Assembly (NCBI GenBank): GCA_937927725.1
Contig: CALBSE010000045.1
Span: 1-64,000, forward strand
Length of the DNA: 64,000 nucleotides
Direction: 5' to 3'
Source: an uncultured Actinomycetes bacterium
GTDB lineage: Bacteria; Actinomycetota; Acidimicrobiia; Acidimicrobiales; Acidimicrobilacustridaceae
Shown here in pieces: positions 51,987 through 61,393 of this stretch. How positions within the stretch are numbered: position 1 is the first letter of the stretch; every line of letters begins with the position of its first letter. Under the pieces are notes generated by a model. That model was not told the origin of the DNA. It worked only from the letters and a program-made list of their open reading frames with translations, and did no database searches. The translations under genes were made by a program, and so were the position numbers.

Positions 51987-52585
51987 GAGTCGGTCAAACC
52001 GTACAGCCCACGAGCTTCGATCTCACCGATGACGGCGGGCAGGACGAAAGGGGTCAAGGGACGACCTGTGCGAACGCGCTCGCGAACATCGCTCGACGAA
52101 ACATCGAGCCGAGGCATGGACACCCTCACGGTTGTCCAGCCGTCGGGTGGCGTCGCCGCTTGCTCTCCCGAACGTTCGACAATCACAAGGGTCGCCAGCT
52201 CAGGAAGTTCGTGGTGCCGGTGCCACGTCTGCAGATTCGCGGCGGCATCGGAACCAACGATCAGGAACAATTGCTGATCGGGTGCGGTTTCCTTCAAAAC
52301 GTGCAAGGTGTCAATCGAATAGGTCGGACCGCCACGAGCGATCTCGAGGTCACTTGCTTCGATACCCTCCATTCCCGCAACAGAGGCAGTCGCCATCGCC
52401 AGCCGATCCTGAGCGGCCGATAGCGGCCGTCTTCCGGTCTTCTGCCATGGATCATTGGCCACCATCAGCAGAACTCGCTCGAGTTGAAGGGCAGATCGAA
52501 CCTCTACTGCTGCTGCCAGATGCCCGATATGTGGGGGATCAAACGTTCCGCCGAGAATCCCGAGACCACGACGAACGGAGGGCAT
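51983..52585 (-). CDS. nadD: Nicotinate-nucleotide adenylyltransferase
   Basis: The 200-aa nucleotidyltransferase shows GGTFDPPHIGHL near the N-terminus and ISSTDVR-type SSSDVRERVRTG near the C-terminus. It adenylates nicotinate mononucleotide in NAD synthesis. The ATG at 52585 is the start; the frame beyond lies in the intergenic region. Confidence 0.95.
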   Translation of the reverse strand: MPSVRRGLGILGGTFDPPHIGHLAAAVEVRSALQLERVLLMVANDPWQKTGRRPLSAAQDRLAMATASVAGMEGIEASDLEIARGGPTYSIDTLHVLKETAPDQQLFLIVGSDAAANLQTWHRHHELPELATLVIVERSGEQAATPPDGWTTVRVSMPRLDVSSSDVRERVRTGRPLTPFVLPAVIGEIEARGLYGLTDS

Positions 52586-52639
52586 TCGGGAGAGTGTACG
52601 GTCGGGAAAGGACGAAATTTCCGTCGGTCGGCGCAGGCT

Positions 52640-52655
52640 CGTGACAAAAGTCACG
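52640..52655. promoter_or_regulatory. CRP/GlxR-like palindrome between nadD and the sigma gene
   Basis: CGTGACAAAAGTCACG fits GTGA-N6-TCAC, the core consensus of CRP-type regulators. It lies in the divergent 206-bp intergenic region. A CRP-family regulator is not encoded here, so this is a candidate only. Confidence 0.4.
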
Positions 52656-52791
52656 CAACCCTGAGGGAACACCCCCACCCCTCCGTGCGGTTACACCATT
52701 GTCATTTCCCCCCGAATACTCGTGTTCGGGATTTGGGTCCGGAGAAAATCCGTCGGTGAAGCCGCCGACACCATTTAGGAGTCCCCCCGCT

Positions 52792-53622
52792 ATGAGCGAT
52801 TCAGTTGGTCAGTATCTCAACGAAATTGGGCTCGTCCCGCTCCTCACCGCGCTCGAAGAGCGCGAGCTTTCACAGATCATCGAAAAGGGCGTCGCCGCCG
52901 CCGCCCGACTCGAGAACGGTGAACGATCCGTTGCCCTCAAATCCGAGGTTCGCGCCGCCGCTGCTGCGAAGGACCGCTTCATTCGCGCCAACCTGCGCCT
53001 CGTCGTAAGCGTTGCCCGTCGCTATCCCCTTCCTCCGGGTATGGAACTTCTCGACCTCATCCAAGAGGGGAACATCGGCCTCGAACACGCCGTCGACAAG
53101 TTCGATTGGCGAAAAGGCTTCAAGTTCTCGACGTACGCAACGTTCTGGATTCGTCAAGCAATCGGTCGCGCCCTTGATCAAAAGGCCAGCCTTGTCCGTC
53201 TTCCCGGAGATCGCTCAGCCGGACTGCGAGCGGCCCTTCGACAGGTTTCTGGTGACGGCGACCAACTCGATTCCGAGAATGCGTGGCTCCACCGCCTGAC
53301 CACACCGACCTCTCTCGACCGCACAATCGGCGAGGACGATTCCAACGAACTCGTCGACATTCTCCCCGACTCGCTTCCGGGGCCCGAAGAAATTGTCCTC
53401 GAGCAGATCGATCACGAGATGATCGCCTCGCTTCTCTCCGTTCTTGATCCTCGAGCCCGGTTGGCTGTTGAGCAACGGTTCGGCCTCCACGACGGCCGTC
53501 GCCGCTCGTACCGAGAGGTCGGCGATGAACTCGGAGTCACGGCCGAAGCCGCTCGCAGACTGGTCAAGCGAGCCATGGCCTCGGTACGAGAGAACGCCCC
53601 GGACACCATCGACGCCATCTGA
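52792..53622 (+). CDS. Sigma-70 family sigma factor
   Basis: A 276-aa sigma factor with region 1.2 (VGQYLNEIGLVPLLTALEERELS), region 2 (IRANLRLVVSVARRYPLPPGMELLDLIQEGNIGLEHAVDKFD, KFSTYATFWIRQAIGRAL), short region 3 and region 4 helix-turn-helix (SYREVGDELGVTAEAARRLVKRAM). It lacks region 1.1, so it is a group 2 or similar alternative sigma. AGGAG 11 bp before the ATG supports the start. Confidence 0.9.
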   Translation: MSDSVGQYLNEIGLVPLLTALEERELSQIIEKGVAAAARLENGERSVALKSEVRAAAAAKDRFIRANLRLVVSVARRYPLPPGMELLDLIQEGNIGLEHAVDKFDWRKGFKFSTYATFWIRQAIGRALDQKASLVRLPGDRSAGLRAALRQVSGDGDQLDSENAWLHRLTTPTSLDRTIGEDDSNELVDILPDSLPGPEEIVLEQIDHEMIASLLSVLDPRARLAVEQRFGLHDGRRRSYREVGDELGVTAEAARRLVKRAMASVRENAPDTIDAI

Positions 53623-53676
53623 TCCAGCGACGGCCAGAAATGGCTTTGCGCTCAAGGGCACCGGACCACCAACCTT

Positions 53677-55029
53677 GTGACTGTGACAACCGAATGGTCC
53701 CCCTCCTCTTGGCGTTCTCGCATCGTCGTTCAGCAGCCTGATTGGGCCGACCTCAGCGCGCTCGACGACGTCGTGAAGCGTCTCGGCTCGATGCCCCCGC
53801 TCGTCTTCGCAGGCGAAGCTCGCAGTCTCACCACCGACCTCGGCAAGGTTGCCAACGGCGAAGCGTTCCTTCTTCAAGCGGGCGACTGCGCCGAATCATT
53901 CGACGCGTTCAGCGCCGACGCGATCCGCGACAAGCTCAAAGTCATCCTTCAGATGGCAGTGGTGCTCATGTATTCGTCGGGCGTTCCGGTCGTCAAGGTC
54001 GGACGCATTGCCGGCCAATTCGCAAAGCCACGTTCTTTCGGCACGGAAACGATTGACGGCGTCGAACTTCCATCGTTTCGCGGCCACATGGTGAACGACA
54101 TCGACTTCACCCCTGAAGCCCGAGTCGCTGATCCTGAGCGTCTCATCACCGCCTATCAGCAGTCGGCATCAACGCTCAATCTGGTCCGCGCGTTCACAAA
54201 GGGCGGGTTTGGTGACCTTTCTCGCGTTCACGCCTGGAACCAGGAATTTGTTGCGTCGAGTGCAGAAGGACAGCGTTACGAAGAAGTTGCGGCGGGCATC
54301 GAGCGTGCACTGCAGTTCATGGCCGCATGTGGCGTCGACACTGTTTCGACTCCGCAACTCCATACGGTTGATGTCTCCACGAGTCACGAAGCGCTCATCC
54401 TTGGATACGAAGAGGCGCTCACCCGCCAAGACTCACTGACTGGCGATTGGTACGACTGTTCGGCGCACATGCTTTGGATTGGCGAACGCACCCGCCAACT
54501 CGATGGCGCGCATGTTCACTTCCTCTCCGGCGTCGGCAACCCAGTTGGCTGCAAGGTCGGTCCTTCGGTGACTCCCGAAGAAGTCCTTGCCCTCTGCGAG
54601 GCGCTGAACCCCAATCGAATTCCTGGTCGACTCACGCTCATCACCCGCATGGGCGCCGAGACCATCAGTTCCGCGTTACCGCCACTCCTCGAAGCTGTGC
54701 GCGATGCCGGTCACCCGGTGGCGTGGGCCTGCGATCCGATGCACGGAAATACCTTCACGGCGCCGAGCGGTCGCAAGACCCGTCATTTCGACGCGGTTCT
54801 TGCCGAAATCGCTGGCTTTTTTGCAGCACACCGTGCTGCAGGCACGTGGCCCGGCGGCGTCCACATCGAACTTACGGGCGACAACGTCACCGAGTGCCTT
54901 GGCGGCGCCGAAGAGATCCTCGATGCGGACTTGGGAACTCGATACGAGACCATGTGCGACCCTCGACTCAACGCTCGCCAATCGCTCGACCTTGCGTTCC
55001 GAGTTGCCGAGCTCCTTCGCCAGGACTGA
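53677..55029 (+). CDS. 3-Deoxy-7-phosphoheptulonate synthase, class II
   Basis: The 450-aa enzyme makes DAHP, the first shikimate intermediate. The class II signature is clear: LLQAGDCAESFDAF, KVGRIAGQFAKPRS, SGVGNPVGCKVGPS and CDPMHGNT. It starts with GTG, 54 bp after the sigma-factor gene. The other aromatic genes lie at 15-18 kb. Confidence 0.95.
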   Translation: MTVTTEWSPSSWRSRIVVQQPDWADLSALDDVVKRLGSMPPLVFAGEARSLTTDLGKVANGEAFLLQAGDCAESFDAFSADAIRDKLKVILQMAVVLMYSSGVPVVKVGRIAGQFAKPRSFGTETIDGVELPSFRGHMVNDIDFTPEARVADPERLITAYQQSASTLNLVRAFTKGGFGDLSRVHAWNQEFVASSAEGQRYEEVAAGIERALQFMAACGVDTVSTPQLHTVDVSTSHEALILGYEEALTRQDSLTGDWYDCSAHMLWIGERTRQLDGAHVHFLSGVGNPVGCKVGPSVTPEEVLALCEALNPNRIPGRLTLITRMGAETISSALPPLLEAVRDAGHPVAWACDPMHGNTFTAPSGRKTRHFDAVLAEIAGFFAAHRAAGTWPGGVHIELTGDNVTECLGGAEEILDADLGTRYETMCDPRLNARQSLDLAFRVAELLRQD

Positions 55030-55053
55030 CCACCACAATCCTGACTCCATAGG

Positions 55054-55101
55054 TCGACAATTCGCTCGAGAGGCACTAGATTCCTGACTCATCTAGTCAG
55101 G
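55054..55101 (+). promoter_or_regulatory. Sulfite reductase promoter with overlapping inverted repeats
   Basis: TCGACA at 55054-55059 and TAGATT at 55077-55082 form a -35/-10 pair with a 17-bp spacer. ACTAGA-N11-TCTAGT (55075-55097) overlaps the -10, and CCTGAC-N7-GTCAGG (55083-55101) overlaps that. The position fits a repressor operator for sulfur assimilation; the regulator is unknown. Confidence 0.55.
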
Positions 55102-55133
55102 TTTCCTATCCGCTGACGTTGAAGAGCCCCCAC

Positions 55134-56903
55134 ATGTCTGATCTCGAAATTGATGCCGCCTCTGCTGCCGACATCGCCAAGTTTGAAGTTCAACTTTCTC
55201 GCTATCTGTCTGGCGAATTGGACGACGACGTCTTTCGTGTCTTTCGACTGAATAACGGCATTTACGGCCAGCGCCAGGGCGGTCATAACCAAATGATCCG
55301 CATCAAGGCGCCATTTGGAACAATTACTGCCCCGCAACTCGACCGTATGGCCGACATCGCCACCGAGTACTCCCGGGGCTGGGGTCATCTCACAACGCGT
55401 CAGGCCATTCAGTTCCACTACGTACAACTCGAACGCGTTCCTGACCTTTTACGTGACATCGCCGTCGTGGGTCTCACGAGTCGCGAGGCATGTGGCGACA
55501 CCGTTCGAAACGTGCAGGGCTGCCACCTTGCCGGCGCCTGCCCGAGTGAAGTTCTCGACATCACACCTTGGGCCGAAGCTGCGTTCAAACATTTCCTGCG
55601 CAATCCCCTCGGTCAACGACTTCCCCGGAAGTTCAAGATCAACTTCTCCGGGTGTGCTTCGGACTGCGGTCAAGCAATGTTCAACGACGTTGGCATCATC
55701 GCTACGACGAGAACGAACGAGGACGGCTCCATCGAGGCCGGATTCCGCGTCTTCATTGCTGGTGGTCTCGGCGCCAATCCCCATGCTGCCCTCGCACTCG
55801 AACCATTCACCGCAAAGGAAGATCTGCTTCCAACAATCGAGTCAGTTCTTCGAGTCTTCGAACAAACCGGCAATCGCGACAACAAACTTCGCGCTCGTAT
55901 GAAGTGGGTCGTCGACAATCTCGGCTTTGAAGAAGTTCAGCGACGTGTGCTGAAGGTTCGACATTTCCTTCTCGGCTCATCGTCGTGGCCAGGCGGGATT
56001 CCCGTCGAAGTTCTCGAACGAGGCGATGCTCCTGCCGGTATCGCTGGTGCGGCTGGAAACACCGCGATGGGACAGGGCACACCCGTCGTTCTGCGTCGAC
56101 CGGGCGCGTTTGAGCGTTGGGAAGATTCAAACGTGATCCGCGGTGCCGCGAAGGGAACCGTTTCCGCCATTGCGCACGCACGTCTTGGTGACGTCACTGC
56201 CGCACAATTCCGCGGTCTCGCTGGAATTGTGCGGGAATTTGGCGTCGATGTCCGGGTCACCAATCGTCAGAACTTCGCCATCCGCAATCTCACCGAAGCG
56301 CAGCTTCCGCTCCTTTTCGATCGCCTCACTGCCCTCGATATGGCGAGCCCATCGGCGGAGTTGGTCAGCGACGTTGTCGCGTGTCCGGGCGCCGACACCT
56401 GCAACCTCGCCGTCACCCAAAGTCGCGGCCTGGCCGATGCCATTGGTTCGGCACTCCAAGCTGAAGGTTTGGCGGAAGTCGGCGGCCTTCGCATCAACAT
56501 CTCGGGTTGCACCAATTCCTGCGGTCAACACCATGTCGCCGACATTGGATTCCATGGCGCCGAACGACGGGCACACGGAAAGTCTGCTCCTGGCTACACG
56601 ATGCTCCTTGGTGGATTCGTAGGCGACGCGAAGATCGAGTTCGGAGAGCGAGCTACTCGCCTCCCCGCCAAATCCGCTCCCGAAGCTGTCGTGCGCGTGG
56701 TGCGACGTTTCAACGACGAGCGCGACGCCGGTGAATCTTTCCGTGGTTGGATCGATCGCTCTGGTGGCGTCGCCACACTTGGCAAGGAACTCAAAGAGCT
56801 CGACGTCTTTCCGAAGCCAGATGAGGATCCCAGCTTTTTCGTTGACTACGACGAAACGGGTCCGTATACCGCCGAAATCGGTGAATCCGAGTGCGCAACA
56901 TGA
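55134..56903 (+). CDS. Ferredoxin-type assimilatory sulfite (or nitrite) reductase
   Basis: The 589-aa enzyme has two siroheme/ferredoxin-like halves. Cys-cluster motifs CPGADTCNLA and SGCTNSCGQHH near residues 420-470 bind the [4Fe-4S]-siroheme centre, with a second similar pair at SGCASDCGQAM. Coupling to cysH (ATGA overlap) argues for sulfite over nitrite. The ATG at 55134 is preferred to the in-frame ATG at 55119. Confidence 0.92.
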   Translation: MSDLEIDAASAADIAKFEVQLSRYLSGELDDDVFRVFRLNNGIYGQRQGGHNQMIRIKAPFGTITAPQLDRMADIATEYSRGWGHLTTRQAIQFHYVQLERVPDLLRDIAVVGLTSREACGDTVRNVQGCHLAGACPSEVLDITPWAEAAFKHFLRNPLGQRLPRKFKINFSGCASDCGQAMFNDVGIIATTRTNEDGSIEAGFRVFIAGGLGANPHAALALEPFTAKEDLLPTIESVLRVFEQTGNRDNKLRARMKWVVDNLGFEEVQRRVLKVRHFLLGSSSWPGGIPVEVLERGDAPAGIAGAAGNTAMGQGTPVVLRRPGAFERWEDSNVIRGAAKGTVSAIAHARLGDVTAAQFRGLAGIVREFGVDVRVTNRQNFAIRNLTEAQLPLLFDRLTALDMASPSAELVSDVVACPGADTCNLAVTQSRGLADAIGSALQAEGLAEVGGLRINISGCTNSCGQHHVADIGFHGAERRAHGKSAPGYTMLLGGFVGDAKIEFGERATRLPAKSAPEAVVRVVRRFNDERDAGESFRGWIDRSGGVATLGKELKELDVFPKPDEDPSFFVDYDETGPYTAEIGESECAT

Positions 56904-57583
56904 GCCTTACCAATTTGTCCGCACCGGAGTTCAGTAACGAGGAACTCGCGGAACTCAGCAATGATTTCGAATCATGGTCCGCAGAGGACATCATTGGATG
57001 GGGCGTTGAAACCTTCGCACCGCACCTTTCGATCACTGCTTCAATGACCGATGCGGTACTCATCGACCTCGCGACCAAGGTGTTCCCAGCGATCGAGGTT
57101 GTGTTCATCGATACCGGGTATCACTTTCCCGAAACTCTCGAAACTGTCGAGCGTGTTCGTCAGCGCTACGGACTCAATCTCCGAATGATGACCGTCGCGC
57201 TTCAGGACGAACCGTTATGGCTGGCCGACCCCGAAAGCTGCTGCTCAGCGGTCAAAGTAGGTCAACTCGACCGAGCGCTCTCTGGCAAAGCAGCGTGGAT
57301 GAGCGGCTTGCGCCGCGCCGAAGCCGATTCACGGGTTACTGCTCCCCTTGTCGCTCGAGATCTCCGGGGGCTCATCAAGATCAACCCGATCGCGATGTGG
57401 ACCGATGAGCAGGTCACCGAGTACATCGAACAGAATGACATCATCGTGAACCCACTGCTCCTCGACGGATTCACCTCTATCGGGTGCCAGCCCTGCACGC
57501 AGAAACCAACGGACCCGAATGACCCGCGTTCTGGTCGCTGGGCCGGTAGTTCGAAGACCGAGTGTGGCCTCCACCTGATGTGA
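56900..57583 (+). CDS. cysH: Adenylyl-sulfate reductase (CysH, [4Fe-4S] type)
   Basis: A 227-aa thioredoxin-dependent reductase with the catalytic C-terminal Cys in KTECGLHLM and the cluster cysteines ESCCSAVK and GCQPCTQ. The Cys-Cys ... Cys-x2-Cys cluster marks APS rather than PAPS reductase. It feeds sulfite to the adjacent reductase. Confidence 0.95.
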   Translation: MSLTNLSAPEFSNEELAELSNDFESWSAEDIIGWGVETFAPHLSITASMTDAVLIDLATKVFPAIEVVFIDTGYHFPETLETVERVRQRYGLNLRMMTVALQDEPLWLADPESCCSAVKVGQLDRALSGKAAWMSGLRRAEADSRVTAPLVARDLRGLIKINPIAMWTDEQVTEYIEQNDIIVNPLLLDGFTSIGCQPCTQKPTDPNDPRSGRWAGSSKTECGLHLM

Positions 57584-57594
57584 TCGCTATTCGG

Positions 57595-59058
57595 TTATTC
57601 GAGAATGTCGACAAACTTCTCGAGTTGCCGAAGATTGCGGCATTCGTACACGCCGTCGGTATGGGCGCCGTAATCACTCACAATTGAGTCACCAGTGTCC
57701 CAGTACGCCTTGGGTTCGGGGTTCAACCAGTACACGTGGCGCGCCTTCTTGCGCATCTCTTTGATCGTCCAAGACTGTGATGCGTGGTAGTTGTTCCGCG
57801 CATCGCCCAAGATCAAAACGGTGGTTTTCGGACCCACTTCTCGGCCGTACTTCTCCCAGAACACTTCGAAGGCATGTCCGTAATCTGAATGACCATCAAC
57901 CCAAACGACATCGGCCTCGGTATTCACCCGGTGAATCGCCACACTGATGTCTTCAACGCCTTCAAAGTACTGCGTGACTTCGTCAAGACCATCGATGAAG
58001 ACAAACGAACGCACGCGGGAGAACTGGCCCGAGATCGCATAAACGAGCTGCAACGTGAACCGAGCAAACGCGGCCACCGAACCAGAAATGTCGGCAACGA
58101 CAAAGATCTCTGGCTTCGATGGTCGCGGATAACGAAAACGAGGATCGGCTGGAACGCCGCCATAACTCAACGACTGCCGAACGGTGGCCCGAAAGTCAAG
58201 AGGACCCTTGCGGCCGTGACGACGCTTCCGTGCCAGACGCACCGCCAGCTTGCGAGTCAGCGGGTAGATCGCTTTACGCAGGCTGACGAGTTCCTCACGA
58301 TTGGCATGCATGAAGTCGACATCTTCGGGCAATGGCTTCCGCAATGTTTTCGCCATGGCTTCAACGCCACGATCAGCAACGAGTCGTCGTCGGATCTCTG
58401 CCTCAATTTCCTTCTTCATGCGATCGATTCGCGATTCAAATTCGTCGCGCTCAAGTCGTTCCTCAAGGGGCGTGAGCGGCGAAGGACTTTCCTGCTTCGC
58501 TTCTTCCATGAGGCGTTCAAGAACACCATCAAGATCGAGATTTCGAAGTGTGCGGTAGAGGTAATACGTGCCTCCGACCGGCCGACCTGGTTCCATGCCG
58601 GCGAAACGAGTAACAGCCTGACGAGCCAGTGCTCGCATCATTGCATCGTCGCCTTGACGCATTGCTTGGAAAAGCATTTCCGCCATCTGTTCGGGCGACA
58701 TTGCCTCGCCGGCGCCGCCAGACCCTGCTCCCCCAGCTTCGGGGTTCATCGGCATTTCGTCCTCGTCAGTGATCTCGGGCAGGTCATCGCCACCACCGAG
58801 CGAATACTCACTGCCCCGCAACGAGAAGTACACCTCGAACACCGTTTCAAAGGCTCGCCAGTGGGAATTGTTCTTCACCAGCGTCGCTGCAAGCGCGTAC
58901 TTAAACGCATCACGGTCCTCGAGAGGAATATGAGTAATTGCTTCCATCGCATCGAGGTTCTCGGTAAGGCTCACTGGCAAACCTGCAGCGCGAAGTTCGA
59001 CGATGAAACCCGAGAGCAATTCGAGCATTGGAGACGGCGTTGCCTCAGTCGAGGTCAT
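57595..59058 (-). CDS. VWA-domain protein (CoxE/YeaA-like)
   Basis: The 487-aa protein has an N-terminal helical region and a C-terminal VWA domain with the MIDAS start DISGSV in VVADISGSVAAFARF. It is paired with a MoxR ATPase, 19 bp apart. MoxR-VWA pairs act in metal-centre or complex maturation; the client is unknown. Plus-strand ORFs on the opposite strand are shadows. Confidence 0.87.
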   Translation of the reverse strand: MTSTEATPSPMLELLSGFIVELRAAGLPVSLTENLDAMEAITHIPLEDRDAFKYALAATLVKNNSHWRAFETVFEVYFSLRGSEYSLGGGDDLPEITDEDEMPMNPEAGGAGSGGAGEAMSPEQMAEMLFQAMRQGDDAMMRALARQAVTRFAGMEPGRPVGGTYYLYRTLRNLDLDGVLERLMEEAKQESPSPLTPLEERLERDEFESRIDRMKKEIEAEIRRRLVADRGVEAMAKTLRKPLPEDVDFMHANREELVSLRKAIYPLTRKLAVRLARKRRHGRKGPLDFRATVRQSLSYGGVPADPRFRYPRPSKPEIFVVADISGSVAAFARFTLQLVYAISGQFSRVRSFVFIDGLDEVTQYFEGVEDISVAIHRVNTEADVVWVDGHSDYGHAFEVFWEKYGREVGPKTTVLILGDARNNYHASQSWTIKEMRKKARHVYWLNPEPKAYWDTGDSIVSDYGAHTDGVYECRNLRQLEKFVDILE

Positions 59059-59077
59059 GATGGTCCGGATCTACCGA

Positions 59078-59980
59078 TCAGCTCGTGCGCGGGACGCCGG
59101 GCTTCTTGGCTCCACCGTCACCCTGAAGTTCCTTCGACGCCTTTGCGATATCGCTCTGATACTTCAGAAGGATATTGAGGGTCTCGACCGCTTCGGCCTC
59201 GGTGATTGACTCGACCCCAAGGAGGAGAAGCGTCTTGGCCCAGTCGAGCGTCTCTGAAACCGATGGCGATTTCTTAAGCTCAAGTTGCCGAATCGATCGA
59301 ACAATTCTGGCGACCTGATCGGCGAGGCTGTCGCTGATTTCGGGGAGCCTGGTGAGAACAATTTCCTTTTCACGATCCATCTCGGGGTAATCGATGTGAA
59401 GGAACAAACAACGTCGCTTCAACGCTTCAGAAAGTTCACGGGTGTTGTTCGAAGTGAGAAACACCATCGGGATCTGACGAGCCTCAATTGTTCCGAGTTC
59501 TGGAATCGATACCTGATAGTCGGACAAAATCTCGAGGAGGAGTGCCTCGGTCTCGACTTCGACACGGTCGACTTCGTCGATCAGAAGCACGACTGGGTCC
59601 TCGGCACGAATTGCTTCGAGCAACGGTCGGGTAAGAAGAAACTCGTCGGAGAAGATGTCGGTTTCGATGTCTTCCCAGCTTGAGTCGGAGTTGCGCTCCG
59701 CTTGGATGCGCAGGAGCTGTTTTTTGTAGTTCCACTCATAGAGCGCCTTGGATTCGTCAAGACCCTCGTAGCACTGGAGGCGAATCAATCGGGCGCCGAG
59801 AATCTCGGCGACGGACTTGGCCAACTGGGTCTTGCCGGTGCCTGCCGGGCCCTCAACCAGAATTGGCTTACCAAGGCGATCGGCAAGGAAAACGACCCCT
59901 GCAATGGCCTCATCGGAGAGGTAGTCGACCTCACGGAGACGTGTACGAACAGCCGCGGGGTTCTCAAAGCGATAATCCAT
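59078..59980 (-). CDS. MoxR-type AAA ATPase (CoxD-like)
   Basis: A 300-aa AAA+ ATPase with Walker A GPAGTGKTQLAKS and Walker B VVLLIDEVDRV, and the sensor motif TSNNTRELSEALKRR. It works with the VWA protein encoded immediately downstream. The ATG at 59980 (MDYRFENP) is used; upstream in-frame sequence is unconserved. Confidence 0.9.
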   Translation of the reverse strand: MDYRFENPAAVRTRLREVDYLSDEAIAGVVFLADRLGKPILVEGPAGTGKTQLAKSVAEILGARLIRLQCYEGLDESKALYEWNYKKQLLRIQAERNSDSSWEDIETDIFSDEFLLTRPLLEAIRAEDPVVLLIDEVDRVEVETEALLLEILSDYQVSIPELGTIEARQIPMVFLTSNNTRELSEALKRRCLFLHIDYPEMDREKEIVLTRLPEISDSLADQVARIVRSIRQLELKKSPSVSETLDWAKTLLLLGVESITEAEAVETLNILLKYQSDIAKASKELQGDGGAKKPGVPRTS

Positions 59981-60051
59981 TTCCCGACAGTATCGGCCCG
60001 CCGCACCTCGGGAAGCACCCAAGGCGTGAACCTCAGGCGATGATTTGAGGC

Positions 60052-61311
60052 TTACCCCCGGATTTGGCCCTGCCCGCGCACGACGAACTTGGCAGTCGTG
60101 AGTTCGCGAAGCCCCATTGGTCCTCGGGCATGAAGTTTCTGGGTTGAAATGCCAATTTCGGCGCCGAATCCAAATTCTTCACCGTCGACGAACCGTGTGG
60201 AGGCGTTGACGAGAACGGCTGCAGCATCAACTTCGTTGGTAAACCGATCAGCCGCTTCGAGAGATCGCGTGATGATGGCTTCGGAGTGACCAGAACTATT
60301 TCGAGCGATGTGATTGATCGCGTCGTCGATGGTCTCAACGACGCCAACCGCCAACGTGAGGTCAAGAAACTCGGTGGACCAGTCGTCGTCGGTAGCGGGC
60401 ACCGCACCTGGAAGGAGTTCGAGTGCGTGATGGTCGGCACGGAGTTCGACACCATCGAGAGCGGCTGCTGCTCGAGGAAGAAATTCGCCGGCAACAGAAC
60501 GGTGAACCAGCAGAGTCTCTGCAGCGTTGCAGACCGACGGTCGTTGCGTCTTCGCGTTCACGATGATCTTGATCGCCATATCGAGATCAGCATCGGCGTC
60601 GACATACACGTGGCAATTGCCGTCACCATCGATGACGTAAGGAACCGTTGCATTTTCAAGGATGGAAGCAATAAGCGACGGCCCACCGCGAGGAATGAGA
60701 CAATCGATGGTGTCACGCTGGCGCATGAACTCGACTGCTGCCTCACGAGAGGTATCGGCGACAAGAATCACCGAATCGGCGGGCAGTGACGCGCCCTCAA
60801 TAGCAGTGCGCAAAATCGATTCGATCGCGATATTGGAGTCGATCGCACCCGATGATCCACGAAGGAATGCTGCATTCCCCGACTTCAAGCACAGACCGGC
60901 AGCATCAGAAGTCACGTTTGGCCTGTTTTCATAAATGATGGCGATGACGCCGAGGGGCACGCGTACTCGCGAGATACGCAATCCATTTGGGCGCACCCAG
61001 CCGTCGAGAACTTCACCGACAGGATCTGCCAGAGACGCGACCTGACGGAGCCCACCCGCCATAGAGCCGATGCGCTTCTCGTCGAGACGCAAACGATCAA
61101 CCACGGTGGGGCTTACGCCATCGGTTTCGGCCCTGGAGACATCGACTGCGTTTGCCGCAAGGATCTTGTCGGCAGAACTCACGAGAAGATCGGCGGCAGC
61201 CATGAGCGCGTCGTTCTTCTGCGCTGAAGAGGCTGTCGCAAGGATTCGCGACGCCGCCTTTGAACGACGTCCGAGTTCGGGTACAGGTGTCGTGGCGTCA
61301 TGCACAGTCAT
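60052..61311 (-). CDS. proA: Glutamate-5-semialdehyde dehydrogenase
   Basis: The 419-aa aldehyde dehydrogenase-fold enzyme makes glutamate semialdehyde for proline. Catalytic Cys lies in QRPSVCNAAETLLV and NADPH-binding residues in FLRGSSGAIDSNIAIE. proB lies 1.7 kb away on the same strand, with murJ between them on the opposite strand. Confidence 0.95.
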   Translation of the reverse strand: MTVHDATTPVPELGRRSKAASRILATASSAQKNDALMAAADLLVSSADKILAANAVDVSRAETDGVSPTVVDRLRLDEKRIGSMAGGLRQVASLADPVGEVLDGWVRPNGLRISRVRVPLGVIAIIYENRPNVTSDAAGLCLKSGNAAFLRGSSGAIDSNIAIESILRTAIEGASLPADSVILVADTSREAAVEFMRQRDTIDCLIPRGGPSLIASILENATVPYVIDGDGNCHVYVDADADLDMAIKIIVNAKTQRPSVCNAAETLLVHRSVAGEFLPRAAAALDGVELRADHHALELLPGAVPATDDDWSTEFLDLTLAVGVVETIDDAINHIARNSSGHSEAIITRSLEAADRFTNEVDAAAVLVNASTRFVDGEEFGFGAEIGISTQKLHARGPMGLRELTTAKFVVRGQGQIRG

Positions 61312-61393
61312 AAGGGGGAAAGGCTAGTCGGCGCCACTGGAGCCCCACCGGCCTCACAATCGCCGCGGCATGCGCCAAGTAGCGTGAGACCTG

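Noticed and set aside
51042..52277. 411-aa plus-strand frame opposite the LCP-like and nadD genes
   Set aside because: Spans the antisense of two supported genes and shows no domain.
57889..59178. 429-aa plus-strand frame opposite the VWA gene
   Set aside because: Shadow of the VWA gene, which has a clear MIDAS motif and MoxR partner.
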